Assembly (NCBI GenBank): GCA_013375495.1
Contig: JABXKC010000003.1
Location: 62,001 to 126,000 of the forward strand
DNA length: 64,000 bases
Source of the DNA: Promethearchaeota archaeon
Lineage (GTDB): Archaea > Asgardarchaeota > Lokiarchaeia > Sigynarchaeales > SOKP01
Direction of reading: 5' to 3'
The notes under the pieces were generated by a model. It was not told the DNA's origin, ran no database searches, and saw only the letters and a list, made by a program, of their open reading frames with translations. A program made the position numbers and the translations under genes. This document shows, in pieces, positions 43,726 through 52,743 of this stretch; the first letter of the stretch is position 1; each line of letters begins with the position of its first letter.

Positions 43726-45885
43726 TTATAAAACTTCTAATTCGTTTTCACATTTTGGACAAAAGAGAGGTAATTCTTCTTCACAAGGTTCTAAATCGTC
43801 GCTACTAAGCATCTTTCTCCAGCATATTAATTTTCCTTCTTTTTCTACCATATCTCGACCATGATGTTGAGGTATGATATTTTTAGTTTCACAAGATTTG
43901 CAAATGATAGCTTTTGCGTCGCTTTCAAGGTGTTCTACAGAGATATCTTTAAATTTCGTTCTATATCGGAATATTGTCATTCCGTTAATTAATACAAGGA
44001 GGGAAACACCCATATCTCCTATTCCAACAGCAAGCCAGAGCGTCATTAAACCAATAACAGTTAAAATCGCGAATGTAACTTTAACGATAATCGATGTCCA
44101 TATATTTTGCCTTACGATTCTATTAGTCTTTCTAGATATATCAAAGAAAGTTATAATTTTCTTTAAATCATCACTCATTACAATTACATCTGCAGTTTCT
44201 AGAGTTAAATCTGTTGCAGAAGCTCCAATCGCAATTCCAAGATCTGATAACGCTAGAGCCGGAGCATCGTTTATTCCATCTCCTACCATCGCCACTCCTT
44301 TATATTTCTGCTTTAATTCTTTTATTTCATCTAATTTCTGGTCTGGTAACAATTCACCATAGGAAGTATCAATATCTAAACACGCACCGATAGTATTGCA
44401 CACTATTTGATTATCCCCTGAGATCATTGCAGATTTAAAACCTCTTTTTTTCAAACCATCGACTAAGAGAGGTGCTGAAACTCTTAAAACATCTCGAATT
44501 GTGATAATTCCCAAAATTTTGTTATTAGTTCCAAGTAATATAGGAATTGTTCCCAATAGTTCGATATCTTCAAAGATTCCCTCAGGAAGGTTAAAATTAA
44601 GTTCTTCGAGATATTTTTTGCCTCCAACATAATAAGTGTTTCCTTGAATCTCACCTTTAATACCTTTACCTTTGATAATCTTGAAAGAATCAACTGTGTA
44701 TAGCGATAAATCCATGTGGTTAGCCTGATGAACTATGGCTTTTCCAATTGGGTGTTCTGAGAGAACCTCTAAACTCGCAGCTAATTTTATTATCTCTTGT
44801 TTATCGAGCGAATATTCAAAAATATCAAAAACTTTTAAATTCCCTTCCGTTAGAGTTCCGGTCTTGTCAAAAGCGATTAATTCAATCGTTTTTGCTTTTT
44901 CTATAAAGATATTTCCCTTAACAAGTATCCCTTCCTTTGCTAATTTTGTAAGAGCCGCTATGTTAGCTAGCGGAGTAGATAATGTGAGAGCACAAGGGCA
45001 AGAAACAACTAATAAGATAAGTCCTCGGTAAAACCACGTGTTAAAATCTAAGCTAAACAATAATGGAGGGATAAACATTACGAGAAGTGAACTAATTAAT
45101 ATGATAGGAGTGTAATATCTGGCAAATTTCTCAATGAACCTTTCACTTTGACTTTTATTTTGGCGGGCTAATTTAACACTATCGGCTATTTTTGCCACTA
45201 TTGTATTTGAACTTTCTCTAATTACTTCTATATCTATAAAACTATCGCTATTAATACTGGCAGCAAATATCTCATCGTTTATACTCTTGAAAACAGGGAG
45301 AGATTCCCCTGTTATAGCACTTTCGTCTAAATAGGATTCCCCTTTCACAATTTTTCCGTCTATTGGTACTTTCATTCCGGGTTTAATTCCTACAATATCA
45401 CCTATTTTTATTTCTCGAGTGGGCACAAATTCATACCCCTCCTGAGTTTTTAGGAGTGCTTCATCTGGTGCTAATTCAAGTAACTCCTTGATTGCGTTGC
45501 GGGACTTATCGGTAGTTAATTCCTCCAGATATTCTGCGATAGCATATAACAATACTGCGGTTGCCCCTTCTTGACCATGTAAGATAAAAAAGGAAGCAAC
45601 TCCAGCTACCAACATAAGAATATTAGCAGTGATCCTTTTAGCTAGAATATCTTCTATTGCTTCTTTTACTATACCATAACACGAAAGCAGGATTGATGCT
45701 ATTGCTAAAATTTGGCTTAATAAAACTGCTTCGGTTAAAAATTCTAATGCAATTGATATTCCCAGTAATATCATAGAGGGTATTATGAAATACCAAAATT
45801 TTTCTTCGAAAAACGATTCTTCTTCCTCTTCAAGTTCTTCTTGTAAACACAGCTCATTGGTACATTGAGTAATATGAGTCACCAC
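43726..45885 (-). CDS. P1B-type heavy-metal ATPase (Zn/Cd-like) with C-terminal Cys-rich tail
   Basis: Metal-exporting P-type ATPase. Seen: actuator motif ITGESLPV, the membrane metal site VSCPCALTLSTPLA, phosphorylation site AFDKTGTLTEG, nucleotide-domain SEHPIGKAIV, hinge VGDGINDAPALALSD, and the last-helix GDMGVSLLVLINGMTIFRYR. The CPC plus the Asp-Gly in the last helix fits the Zn/Cd/Pb subgroup. There is no N-terminal HMA domain, only a short CTNELC segment. The C-terminal 65 residues carry cysteine pairs (CKSCETK, CPKCENE) with a His pair, likely a metal-binding zinc ribbon. No metal-responsive regulator is adjacent. Confidence 0.93.
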   Translation of the reverse strand: MVTHITQCTNELCLQEELEEEEESFFEEKFWYFIIPSMILLGISIALEFLTEAVLLSQILAIASILLSCYGIVKEAIEDILAKRITANILMLVAGVASFFILHGQEGATAVLLYAIAEYLEELTTDKSRNAIKELLELAPDEALLKTQEGYEFVPTREIKIGDIVGIKPGMKVPIDGKIVKGESYLDESAITGESLPVFKSINDEIFAASINSDSFIDIEVIRESSNTIVAKIADSVKLARQNKSQSERFIEKFARYYTPIILISSLLVMFIPPLLFSLDFNTWFYRGLILLVVSCPCALTLSTPLANIAALTKLAKEGILVKGNIFIEKAKTIELIAFDKTGTLTEGNLKVFDIFEYSLDKQEIIKLAASLEVLSEHPIGKAIVHQANHMDLSLYTVDSFKIIKGKGIKGEIQGNTYYVGGKKYLEELNFNLPEGIFEDIELLGTIPILLGTNNKILGIITIRDVLRVSAPLLVDGLKKRGFKSAMISGDNQIVCNTIGACLDIDTSYGELLPDQKLDEIKELKQKYKGVAMVGDGINDAPALALSDLGIAIGASATDLTLETADVIVMSDDLKKIITFFDISRKTNRIVRQNIWTSIIVKVTFAILTVIGLMTLWLAVGIGDMGVSLLVLINGMTIFRYRTKFKDISVEHLESDAKAIICKSCETKNIIPQHHGRDMVEKEGKLICWRKMLSSDDLEPCEEELPLFCPKCENELEVL

Positions 45886-46032
45886 TTAATGTAAATTAGT
45901 TACAGCTAAAAAGCTTTATATTATATAATAAAAAGGAGCTATAATCAGTCAACAGAAGATAAAACTTAAGCTCGTTTTCTATTTATTAATTATAAATTGG
46001 TACCTTAAATTAATATTTAGAAGGTATAAGGA

Positions 46033-46920
46033 CTATTTAACAACATAAACCAGTTTTTGAGCTTCCTCTTCCTCTAAACCTAATTCTCGTCGAACTGCGT
46101 TCCTTATTAAATAACCACCAACGTGGAGAATAGAGTCTTTTAAGATTGAGTCCTGATCCATCGAAGCATTACAAGGATAGGAATGATGAGCTTTACTAAT
46201 TCTTTCGTTTAAACTGAGTTCTCCATTGTCGAGATATTTAGCTTTTAATTGTTGAAGCACAAAATAAGAGCTTCCACAGGGAGCGCACTGAAGAACACAG
46301 GTATCTTCAATTGATTTTCCATCTTTGGATAATAAGAACGAGACTATTGGAACTCCAATTTTATAATGTTCAATAAATTCTATTATATAATTTCGTTCCT
46401 TAGTAATGTTAAATCCCTCTTGATTATATTCATCTAATTCTTTGCTTAAAGCGCAAAAAGGTTTTGGGAATGCAGCTTGAATTCTATAGCTTTCAAAAGT
46501 TTCTAATACCTGCACTTGCAATCCTGGTTGCACCCATTTAGGATTCTCGACTGGTATTATTACAGCTTTAATATTCTTATCTTTCAAATAGTCTGGTAAG
46601 CCTAAGAGCAAATCTTGATGAATTCCAACAACCAATATAAAATCGACATTAGGTAAAGATTTTGGTAAATATTCTTCAGGATCCTCAATAAAATCTGGAA
46701 CATTTTCACCTATTTTATCGTAAAAGAAAATCGAACTTGAAAAATTACCTAGATGTTCCCTACATTTATCACATTTAACGTCTTTTTCAAGAAGTTCACA
46801 TGCTTTACAAAATTCGTCGTCGTTAATTAGATTTCCAACGAATTTTTGAGCTAACATCTCAGTATCTGGATCAGGTCCATAGAAAACTCCAAGCTTGTAC
46901 TGCTTTTGTTGTCGATTCAT
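46033..46920 (-). CDS. DUF166 family protein (archaeal, once called thymidylate-synthase-related)
   Basis: Cytosolic protein of about 295 aa. Seen: CELLEKDVKCDKCREHLG (cysteine cluster near residue 40), VDFILVVGIHQDLLLGLPDYL, IPVENPKWVQPGLQ, and the strong C-terminal block CVLQCAPCGSSYFVLQQLKAK followed by AHHSYPCNASMDQDSILKDSILHVGGYLIRNAV. This conserved Cys/His set is that of DUF166, widespread in archaea. The cysteines suggest metal or iron-sulfur binding. The historic thymidylate synthase label is not supported by any visible motif. Function unknown. Confidence 0.75.
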   Translation of the reverse strand: MNRQQKQYKLGVFYGPDPDTEMLAQKFVGNLINDDEFCKACELLEKDVKCDKCREHLGNFSSSIFFYDKIGENVPDFIEDPEEYLPKSLPNVDFILVVGIHQDLLLGLPDYLKDKNIKAVIIPVENPKWVQPGLQVQVLETFESYRIQAAFPKPFCALSKELDEYNQEGFNITKERNYIIEFIEHYKIGVPIVSFLLSKDGKSIEDTCVLQCAPCGSSYFVLQQLKAKYLDNGELSLNERISKAHHSYPCNASMDQDSILKDSILHVGGYLIRNAVRRELGLEEEEAQKLVYVVK

Positions 46921-47120
46921 TATGATAGAATTAAAATTAAATTTTTTATTTGTTACTGTGATATTTCATAAATAATATAATTTTTGACCCGAACATCTCC
47001 CAAATTATATACACATAGAATTTAAAACTGTAAGTATAGAAATAGAGAAATTTATCTTCTATCTTTAATATTTAGATATTAGTTAAGTGACTTCCATAAT
47101 ATTATTGTCAATTTATAGAG

Positions 47121-47957
47121 ATGGAGTTTTTTAAAACACGAAGAGACCTTATTACAGATCTTAAGGATGATCTACCAGAATTGGTTGATAAATTTAATCA
47201 CTTTATTTTATTTCCTATTGAGAGTAAGAAAAATTCGGTTGTTGGATTAACATTTCATAGAGATACAGAACGCTTACCTAAAGAAGTAATCGTTAAAATA
47301 TTTAGAACCAATAATGCGGATAATGAATATAGCACTTTAACAAGATTAAAAAGACAAAATCTATTTATACCGAGCGTGTTATTTTATAAAAAACCCTATT
47401 TAATTCTTGAAAAGATTAAAGGGGTTAATTTATGCGACTTTATAAACGAAAGATTAGTTGATGTAGCAGATTTAGAGAGTTTGAACCCTGAAATAAAAAA
47501 AGAAATTTCTACTTCTATCGAGAAATTAGCAGAATGGTTTTATCAATTACATACAAATAACACGATAGAGAGTGAGGGCCTCTCAGAGCCTATAGTTCTA
47601 AACAAAGGAGATACCCAGATAAGAGATTTCATATATAATCCTTTAAAAAATGAGATATATGGCTTGGATTTCGAGGATTCTTACGAAGGAAATCATATTG
47701 ACGATATTGCTTGGGTTTGTTGTTCTTTACTTGATACGAATCCCGGAATTTTCGAACAAACGGTCCCTAAAGCTAAAATTGAATTGATCAACCTTTTTTT
47801 AAAGAGCTATTACCGAAATACTCCTTCAATTCGTTTTGATTTCACATATTTCACAGAAAAGTTGATCGAGAATTTAAATGTTGTTATGAGTAGAAGAGGT
47901 TTAAGTATGATTCTCAACAAAGAAAACTTCATCAAAGAAATATCGAAAGATATGTAA
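47121..47957 (+). CDS. Protein-kinase-fold protein (RIO/aminoglycoside-kinase-like)
   Basis: Small kinase-like protein of 278 aa. Seen: a candidate ATP-binding Lys in EVIVKIFRTN, a Glu in NEYSTLTRL, hinge PYLILEKIKGVNLCDFI, then a catalytic-loop-like LNKGDTQIRDFIYN and a metal-binding IYGLDFEDSYEGNHIDDIAWV. The Asp in DFED takes the DFG place. The expected HxDxxxxN catalytic loop is altered (KGDTQIRDF), so activity is uncertain. Close to the RIO, Bud32 and phosphotransferase group rather than classical kinases. It precedes the coiled-coil pair on the same strand by 123 bases. Target unknown. Confidence 0.7.
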   Translation: MEFFKTRRDLITDLKDDLPELVDKFNHFILFPIESKKNSVVGLTFHRDTERLPKEVIVKIFRTNNADNEYSTLTRLKRQNLFIPSVLFYKKPYLILEKIKGVNLCDFINERLVDVADLESLNPEIKKEISTSIEKLAEWFYQLHTNNTIESEGLSEPIVLNKGDTQIRDFIYNPLKNEIYGLDFEDSYEGNHIDDIAWVCCSLLDTNPGIFEQTVPKAKIELINLFLKSYYRNTPSIRFDFTYFTEKLIENLNVVMSRRGLSMILNKENFIKEISKDM

Positions 47958-48080
47958 TTGAGCTTATAATTATTGAGTAAATTAATCACAAAATTATTGT
48001 AAATCTGAAAAATACACATTTAATAATATGTGCTCTATAAGTAATTTATATTTATACTTGAGATTAAAGGAGAATTTAAA

Positions 48081-48836
48081 ATGAGTGAAACGCCTTTATT
48101 AGATGCTAAAACATCCCTAAGAAAAATGACTTCGATAATTGTCGATATTAGTGGTTTGAATAACGACTACATCCCGAAATTAAGAATGCAACCTGAAAAA
48201 ATCCTTGACGAATTAGAGAAATATGAAGATGAAAAGAACTTATTATTAAAAACAATAGAATCCAACACAGAAGAAATAAATTCGATTAAAAACAGGATAT
48301 CTCAAAATCAACGGGATATTGTAAAACTCGAAGAAGATTACGCAGAATTGACCAAAAATCGCCAGGAAACAGAAAATAAGATTCTAGAAAGCCAAAACGA
48401 GTTAAAAGAAACCCAAGAAGCAATTCAAATAAAAAAAGAAGAACTAACGAATCGAGATCAGCGTTTAAAAGAGCTTGAAAATCTGTCTTTTACTTTAGCT
48501 AAAGAAGTTGAAAAATTTGAAGAAAACTTGAAAGTTCTAGAAGCAGAACTTAATAGAACTTTCAGAAAAAAAGAAAAATTCGTCGAATCTTATGAAAATA
48601 GAGTAGCTGCCATGAAAATTTTGATCAAAAAGGGGTATATTAGTTCGCAATTGTACCAATTTATAAAAGCTCTACAAGTGGGAAGTAAATTAGAAATAAA
48701 AAATATTTTAATGGCCATTGATATGAGAGAAGAACAAGCACGAAAGATAATAACTAAAATGCTGGAAGAAGGGGCCCCTATTGAATACGATCAAGTAGCA
48801 AGCACTATAACTTTGAAAGAGGAGGTAGATTTCTAA
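48081..48836 (+). CDS. Coiled-coil protein with C-terminal winged-helix domain, first of a pair
   Basis: Not recognised as a named family. Residues about 35-175 form a long heptad coiled coil (Glu, Lys, Leu, Ile rich). Residues about 185-251 look like a winged helix: FIKALQVGSKLEIKNILMAIDMREEQARKIITKML followed by a beta wing, YDQVASTITLKEE. ATG follows an AAAGGAGAA ribosome binding site. The stop overlaps the start of the next gene by one base (TAATG), so both should be made in equal amounts. A matched pair with the same domain order suggests a hetero-oligomer. Role unknown. Confidence 0.75.
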   Translation: MSETPLLDAKTSLRKMTSIIVDISGLNNDYIPKLRMQPEKILDELEKYEDEKNLLLKTIESNTEEINSIKNRISQNQRDIVKLEEDYAELTKNRQETENKILESQNELKETQEAIQIKKEELTNRDQRLKELENLSFTLAKEVEKFEENLKVLEAELNRTFRKKEKFVESYENRVAAMKILIKKGYISSQLYQFIKALQVGSKLEIKNILMAIDMREEQARKIITKMLEEGAPIEYDQVASTITLKEEVDF

Positions 48837-49573
48837 TGAGTTCAAATTTGAATGATATTTTAGGCTCTATTGAGCAACTTGAGAAATACTTTGACGAATA
48901 CCAGCAGACTATTCAAAAAAATGGCGAACTTATAGTCCAAAACTTAAAATTAACATGGAAAAAGATGAAATTAGAGCAATACAATATTAAAATATTAGAA
49001 GAGAAGATTGAAACTCAGAATAGCGAATTGACAGGGCTTGAAATTAAATCAGAAGATTTAATAAAAAAATTGGAAAATCTAAAATCATCTAAGAACGATC
49101 TGCAATCAAAAGTTACTGAAGCTAAAGGTTCTTTTGAACGGGTTAAGGATGCTCTTAAGTCACCCAAGATAGAACTAGAAAATCTTTTATCGAAGCTAAA
49201 TTCCGTGAATGAAAAAATTGCTTTAAAGGAAAGCGATAACTCTCAATTGGACCAGAAAAAAATTGACAACGAAAACCGCGAAAAACAATTAAGAACAATG
49301 TATACGGAAGAAAAAATGCAAGACTTGGATTTTAAATTAAAACAACTCAAGAGGAATAACTACTTCACTTCGTTTTTAATAGAAAATTCTGAAGAAGAAA
49401 TTTCTGAAGTAGATATTATAGCTACGATTATGGCGCAAGGCAGCTGTAACCTTGATGAATTAAAGGATTTGCTATCTGTTCCTCCAATTATGGCAGTTAG
49501 AACAATTAAACAACTCGCAGTTAAGGGTATAATTAAACTCGATGAAGATAGTAATGTTATAACTATGCCTTAA
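48836..49573 (+). CDS. Coiled-coil protein with C-terminal winged-helix domain, second of a pair
   Basis: Same architecture as the preceding gene: coiled coil over residues about 15-170 with a break near KDALKSPKIELENLL, then a winged helix from about 185 (IIATIMAQGSCNLDELKDLLSVPPIMAVRTIKQLA, then KGIIKLDEDSNVITMP). The wing is well formed and the third helix (IMAVRTIKQLA) is the likely recognition helix. The two proteins differ in coiled-coil sequence, so a specific heterodimer is plausible. The layout recalls ESCRT-II or chromosome-associated winged-helix proteins, but no specific motif links it to either. Confidence 0.75.
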   Translation: MSSNLNDILGSIEQLEKYFDEYQQTIQKNGELIVQNLKLTWKKMKLEQYNIKILEEKIETQNSELTGLEIKSEDLIKKLENLKSSKNDLQSKVTEAKGSFERVKDALKSPKIELENLLSKLNSVNEKIALKESDNSQLDQKKIDNENREKQLRTMYTEEKMQDLDFKLKQLKRNNYFTSFLIENSEEEISEVDIIATIMAQGSCNLDELKDLLSVPPIMAVRTIKQLAVKGIIKLDEDSNVITMP

Positions 49574-50017
49574 CTATTTTTTTATTATTAAAGAAAGTAA
49601 AAAAAAGGATTTAAATTTAAAATCGTTTCTATAAAGAGACTAGTAGTCCAATTAGCACTAATGCTAAGTTAATTCCGAAGATAAATCCTAAAAGCAACGC
49701 AATGAGAAAGAGGATCACCTGAACTACGAGGGTAAAGAAAAAAGATTCAGTAAATTCTTTGTCGTAAAATTTTTTTACGATGAGCACACTATCAAGCTAT
49801 TGACGACAAGGATAATCAGTGATGCGTGTGAGCAGTGTTTTATATATTAAAATATGTTCAGACTTTTATTTATCGCGATATTACCCATTAGACCAAACGC
49901 ATAATTTTATATGGTATGAATTTTTTTTTTCATCAAAGTATGTAAATTTTCGCTTGAGAGAAGAGAAAATTGACAAATTTCAATAATTTGAAAAAAAAAC
50001 TTAAAATTTGAAAAAAT
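49574..50017. other. 444-base region before the ECF operon; holds one small minus-strand gene
   Basis: Contains the small membrane-protein gene at 49629-49787 and long A/T runs just before the ECF operon (49919-50014). No thiamine-pyrophosphate riboswitch-like CTGAGA element was found by eye, though the transporter is of the YkoE type. Confidence 0.5.
49629..49787 (-). CDS. 52-residue membrane peptide with two hydrophobic helices
   Basis: Minus-strand frame from GTG 49787. An N-terminal charged part (VLIVKKFYDKEFTES) leads into FFFTLVVQVILFLIALLLGF and IFGINLALVLIGLLVSL, two helices split by a Gly-Asn turn. Such an ordered hydrophobic pattern is unlikely by chance, but there is no clear ribosome binding site and no relative in the window. 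It sits convergent to the coiled-coil pair and divergent from the ECF operon. Confidence 0.45.
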   Translation of the reverse strand: MLIVKKFYDKEFTESFFFTLVVQVILFLIALLLGFIFGINLALVLIGLLVSL

Positions 50018-51199
50018 ATGAGGAAAATAGATAAAAAAGATGCTTTAATCGGAATATTTGCGATTGTTGCTGTGGGTTTAGCGGGAGGTTTAGGCTATGT
50101 GATCGTTGCTAATCCCTTTACTGAAGAGCCTTCAACGACCATTTTTTATCAAGGATTACCAGAGGATTGGAACACCGCCCCAAACGCTTCATCATTTTCA
50201 TTATTTGATGTACATGGGGTAGAACATGTTATTACGCTTGGTGAAATATTAGAAGGCGTCCAAATATATCTTGATGACTTAGAAACTGATTCAATATCTG
50301 ATTGGAAAAATTATCTAGAATTAACTACCATTCAAGATCCAATTTCAGGACAGTCTGTTACAGGAGTAAATATATTAGATATATTGGAAGAAAAGGAAAT
50401 TTACTATGCAGGGGATCTTGAATTTGAAACTGAAGACTCTGCTTCCAGAGAGGTTCACACAGCTGATATCATTACAAAAAGTTATGCCAAGAAAGGAAAA
50501 ACATATTTTGTTTTAGTATTGGCTATAAACCAGATGTGGTTGCAGGATTCTCCTTATTATGCCTCAATGGGCAATTTTTCCATAATGGGATTGGATTCTA
50601 ATGACAATTTTTACAACTTTAATCAAGTTTCAGTTATGAGTAATTGGACAATTGAAGTAATAGTTAATGGAACCACCGAACTTTCTTTAGACGCTTGGGA
50701 ATTAATACAAGATCCAGATACTGCAGTTTATCAGTATGAAAGTACATCCGGTTGGGGTGCTAATCGTCAATATTGGGGAAAAAACGTTTCTGAAATCATA
50801 GGAATGACGACTGCTGCTATTCAACCTGATTATGAAGTCACATTTAGAGCTGCTGATGGTTTCGTTACACCATTCTGGAAATCTGAACCTCCATACAATA
50901 AATCGGAAGTTGAAAATGGCATGTATAACAATGAAACCCATGTTATCCCTCGCTCTGATGATGATTATGTTAACGGAACTGAAACTAGTCTAGGAGTCCC
51001 AATTCCGGCTACTGATTTAATTATGAACTTAGCATGGAAAATACAAGAATTTGGAGAAACTTACGATGGAATTTTTGATGATCCTTGGCCCGTACCGAAA
51101 ATATTGTCATATTCGAGTGGACCATTTAATGTACAAATACCTGGTAGAAATCGAGCAAACTATGCTAAATGGGTTACTGAAATAATAGTAGATTATTAA
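50018..51199 (+). CDS. Exported, membrane-anchored protein with sulfite-oxidase-like fold
   Basis: N-terminal signal anchor (LIGIFAIVAVGLAGGLGYVIV, residues about 11-31), then an extracellular region rich in N-x-S/T sequons. The C-terminal half follows the molybdopterin-binding (SUOX) domain pattern: ELSLDAWELIQ, YESTSGWGANRQYWGKNVSEIIG, YEVTFRAADGFVTPF. The molybdenum-ligating Cys of true enzymes is replaced in the STSGW segment, so it is probably a binding protein and not a redox enzyme. The first half (VTGVNILDIL, TYFVLVLAIN, YASMGNFSIMG) may be a second diverged copy. First gene of the ECF operon. Confidence 0.75.
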   Translation: MRKIDKKDALIGIFAIVAVGLAGGLGYVIVANPFTEEPSTTIFYQGLPEDWNTAPNASSFSLFDVHGVEHVITLGEILEGVQIYLDDLETDSISDWKNYLELTTIQDPISGQSVTGVNILDILEEKEIYYAGDLEFETEDSASREVHTADIITKSYAKKGKTYFVLVLAINQMWLQDSPYYASMGNFSIMGLDSNDNFYNFNQVSVMSNWTIEVIVNGTTELSLDAWELIQDPDTAVYQYESTSGWGANRQYWGKNVSEIIGMTTAAIQPDYEVTFRAADGFVTPFWKSEPPYNKSEVENGMYNNETHVIPRSDDDYVNGTETSLGVPIPATDLIMNLAWKIQEFGETYDGIFDDPWPVPKILSYSSGPFNVQIPGRNRANYAKWVTEIIVDY

Positions 51200-51253
51200 G
51201 CACCCTTTAAATTTCAATTTACTATCTTTTTTTCCTTTTTAATAATAAATAAA

Positions 51254-52144
51254 GTGATAGATTTGAAGAAAAAAATAGAATTACTTGTGCTTATTGCATT
51301 TCTTACCATTTGCTCTATGAAGATTCCTATTGGAAATGCTTATCCTGGAGACGGCGATTGTCAGGATTATCATGAGATTATTCCAATTGATGTTCCAATA
51401 GATAATACAGCAAATATTATATTAGACGGAGTTGCAAACGAAGAATTTTGGTCAAAACCTGAAAATCAAATAGGAAATGTGAGTATTCCGTTAGCATCGA
51501 TTAGATATAATGATTCAAATCCTCCTGAACTTTTGTTTAACATGAGTGCAATTTTTATAATGAACGCCCAATCTCTCTATATCCTATGCCAATGGGAAGA
51601 TAATACAACTTCACCAGAAGATTATGTCACCGATGGGTTACTCTTTTGCTGGGATATAAATGTGATTAATTTCTCTGCGTATTATCCCTTTGGAATGAGT
51701 ACTGAACATATGGGTGGCGGTAAAATAGATAGTTGGAAATGGCATCATCATACTTCCATTTCGAGTGGAGTACCTTCTTTATGTGAGGATGATTGTTTTC
51801 AAGATGATGGGTGGGTAAATCCAAATCCGGAATTGTCCCAAGTTAATGCTGCATTTACTTATGTTACAAATGTCTCTTATACATTGGAGATTAGCAGACC
51901 ATTAGTCACTAGTGAAGAATACGACGTGCAATTCAACAAGCACAAAGAATATCTATTCAATATTGCGGTTTATGATAATGATTTACACGAAAATCATGCG
52001 ATGTCATGGACTTACAGTCTAGATTTGACAATTGAGACGCCTCCTCCCGCAATATCAGGATATTTCACTTTAATAATGATGGTACTAACAATGATTGGAA
52101 TAATTGCCCTCCTTCAAAAAAAACGAGTAAAAATAATTAAATAA
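51254..52144 (+). CDS. Exported protein with ethylbenzene-dehydrogenase-haem-domain-like fold and C-terminal anchor
   Basis: Signal peptide (ELLVLIAFLTICSMKIPIGNA), a beta-sandwich extracellular domain and a C-terminal membrane helix (GYFTLIMMVLTMIGIIALLQKK). The soluble part follows the EB_dh/CBM9-like pattern: IILDGVANEEFWSK, LYILCQWEDNTTS, GLLFCWDINVINF, GGGKIDSWKWHHH, ending DLHENHAMSW. The Met, His and Trp near HMGGGKIDSWKWHHH could bind haem or a ligand. The frame opens at GTG 51254; TTG 51263, after an AAGTGAT sequence, may be the true start. Second gene of the ECF operon. Confidence 0.7.
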   Translation: MIDLKKKIELLVLIAFLTICSMKIPIGNAYPGDGDCQDYHEIIPIDVPIDNTANIILDGVANEEFWSKPENQIGNVSIPLASIRYNDSNPPELLFNMSAIFIMNAQSLYILCQWEDNTTSPEDYVTDGLLFCWDINVINFSAYYPFGMSTEHMGGGKIDSWKWHHHTSISSGVPSLCEDDCFQDDGWVNPNPELSQVNAAFTYVTNVSYTLEISRPLVTSEEYDVQFNKHKEYLFNIAVYDNDLHENHAMSWTYSLDLTIETPPPAISGYFTLIMMVLTMIGIIALLQKKRVKIIK

Positions 52145-52156
52145 ACTTAAAATCAT

Positions 52157-52711
52157 ATGAAAACACGTAATTTTTACATCTTAGTAACAAGCGTTATAAT
52201 TGGACTGGTTGTTTTTTGGTTAATGATGATTGCTTTCTTGGAATTCAATCCATTTGAAGATCCAAATAAGATAACGATAGATGGTAATGGAACATCATCA
52301 AGTGTAACGCTATCTATTACCGACTTGACTTCGGGAAAGTACGACCTCGTGGAAGATAAAATATTTCATATAAAAAATGGACCACCATATGAAACTGAAT
52401 ATGATGTAGTGTATTCAGGAATTTCACTCTGGAGCATAATTGAGGGAGAAAACCTTATTGTTCAATCTGCTTCAAATTTAGAATTTCGATTCTATGCTCG
52501 AGATGGATATAGTTCCCCCAAATTTCTTAATTTATCTATAGTAGAAGCTAATTCTGATTTAGTAATCTTGGCGTTTGAAGAGAATGGTGTTCCACTCTCC
52601 GTAGAAGGGCCTTTAAGAACCGTGATGGATCAATCTATTATGCCAGAGGGGGAATATAGTTCGCAATATTCTGTACAAAAATTAACTAAAATTTCAATAC
52701 GAATTGCTTAA
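52157..52711 (+). CDS. Exported single-domain sulfite-oxidase-like-fold protein
   Basis: An N-terminal hydrophobic anchor (ILVTSVIIGLVVFWLMMIAFL) followed by about 150 extracellular residues. The pattern SGISLWSIIEG, LEFRFYARDGYSSP, LVILAFEENGVPL, VEGPLRTV and YSVQKLTKISI matches the core of the SUOX-fold domain (x-V-x-F-x-A-x-DGY, then a PLR motif). No Cys is present to bind molybdenum. It resembles the second half of the protein at 50018-51199. It lies 12 bases after the preceding gene and before the S component, so it is part of the same operon and probably cooperates in ligand capture. Confidence 0.72.
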   Translation: MKTRNFYILVTSVIIGLVVFWLMMIAFLEFNPFEDPNKITIDGNGTSSSVTLSITDLTSGKYDLVEDKIFHIKNGPPYETEYDVVYSGISLWSIIEGENLIVQSASNLEFRFYARDGYSSPKFLNLSIVEANSDLVILAFEENGVPLSVEGPLRTVMDQSIMPEGEYSSQYSVQKLTKISIRIA

Positions 52712-52743
52712 CGTAAAATAACAAAAGATTGGGTGAAGAACTC

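Noticed and set aside
46033..46920. Thymidylate synthase
   Set aside because: The historic label of this family is not supported: no dUMP- or folate-binding motif of ThyA or ThyX is visible; the sequence matches DUF166 instead.
49574..50017. Thiamine-pyrophosphate riboswitch before the YkoE-like ECF operon
   Set aside because: I looked for the conserved CTGAGA and its partner elements because YkoE is thiamine-linked in bacteria, and found none.
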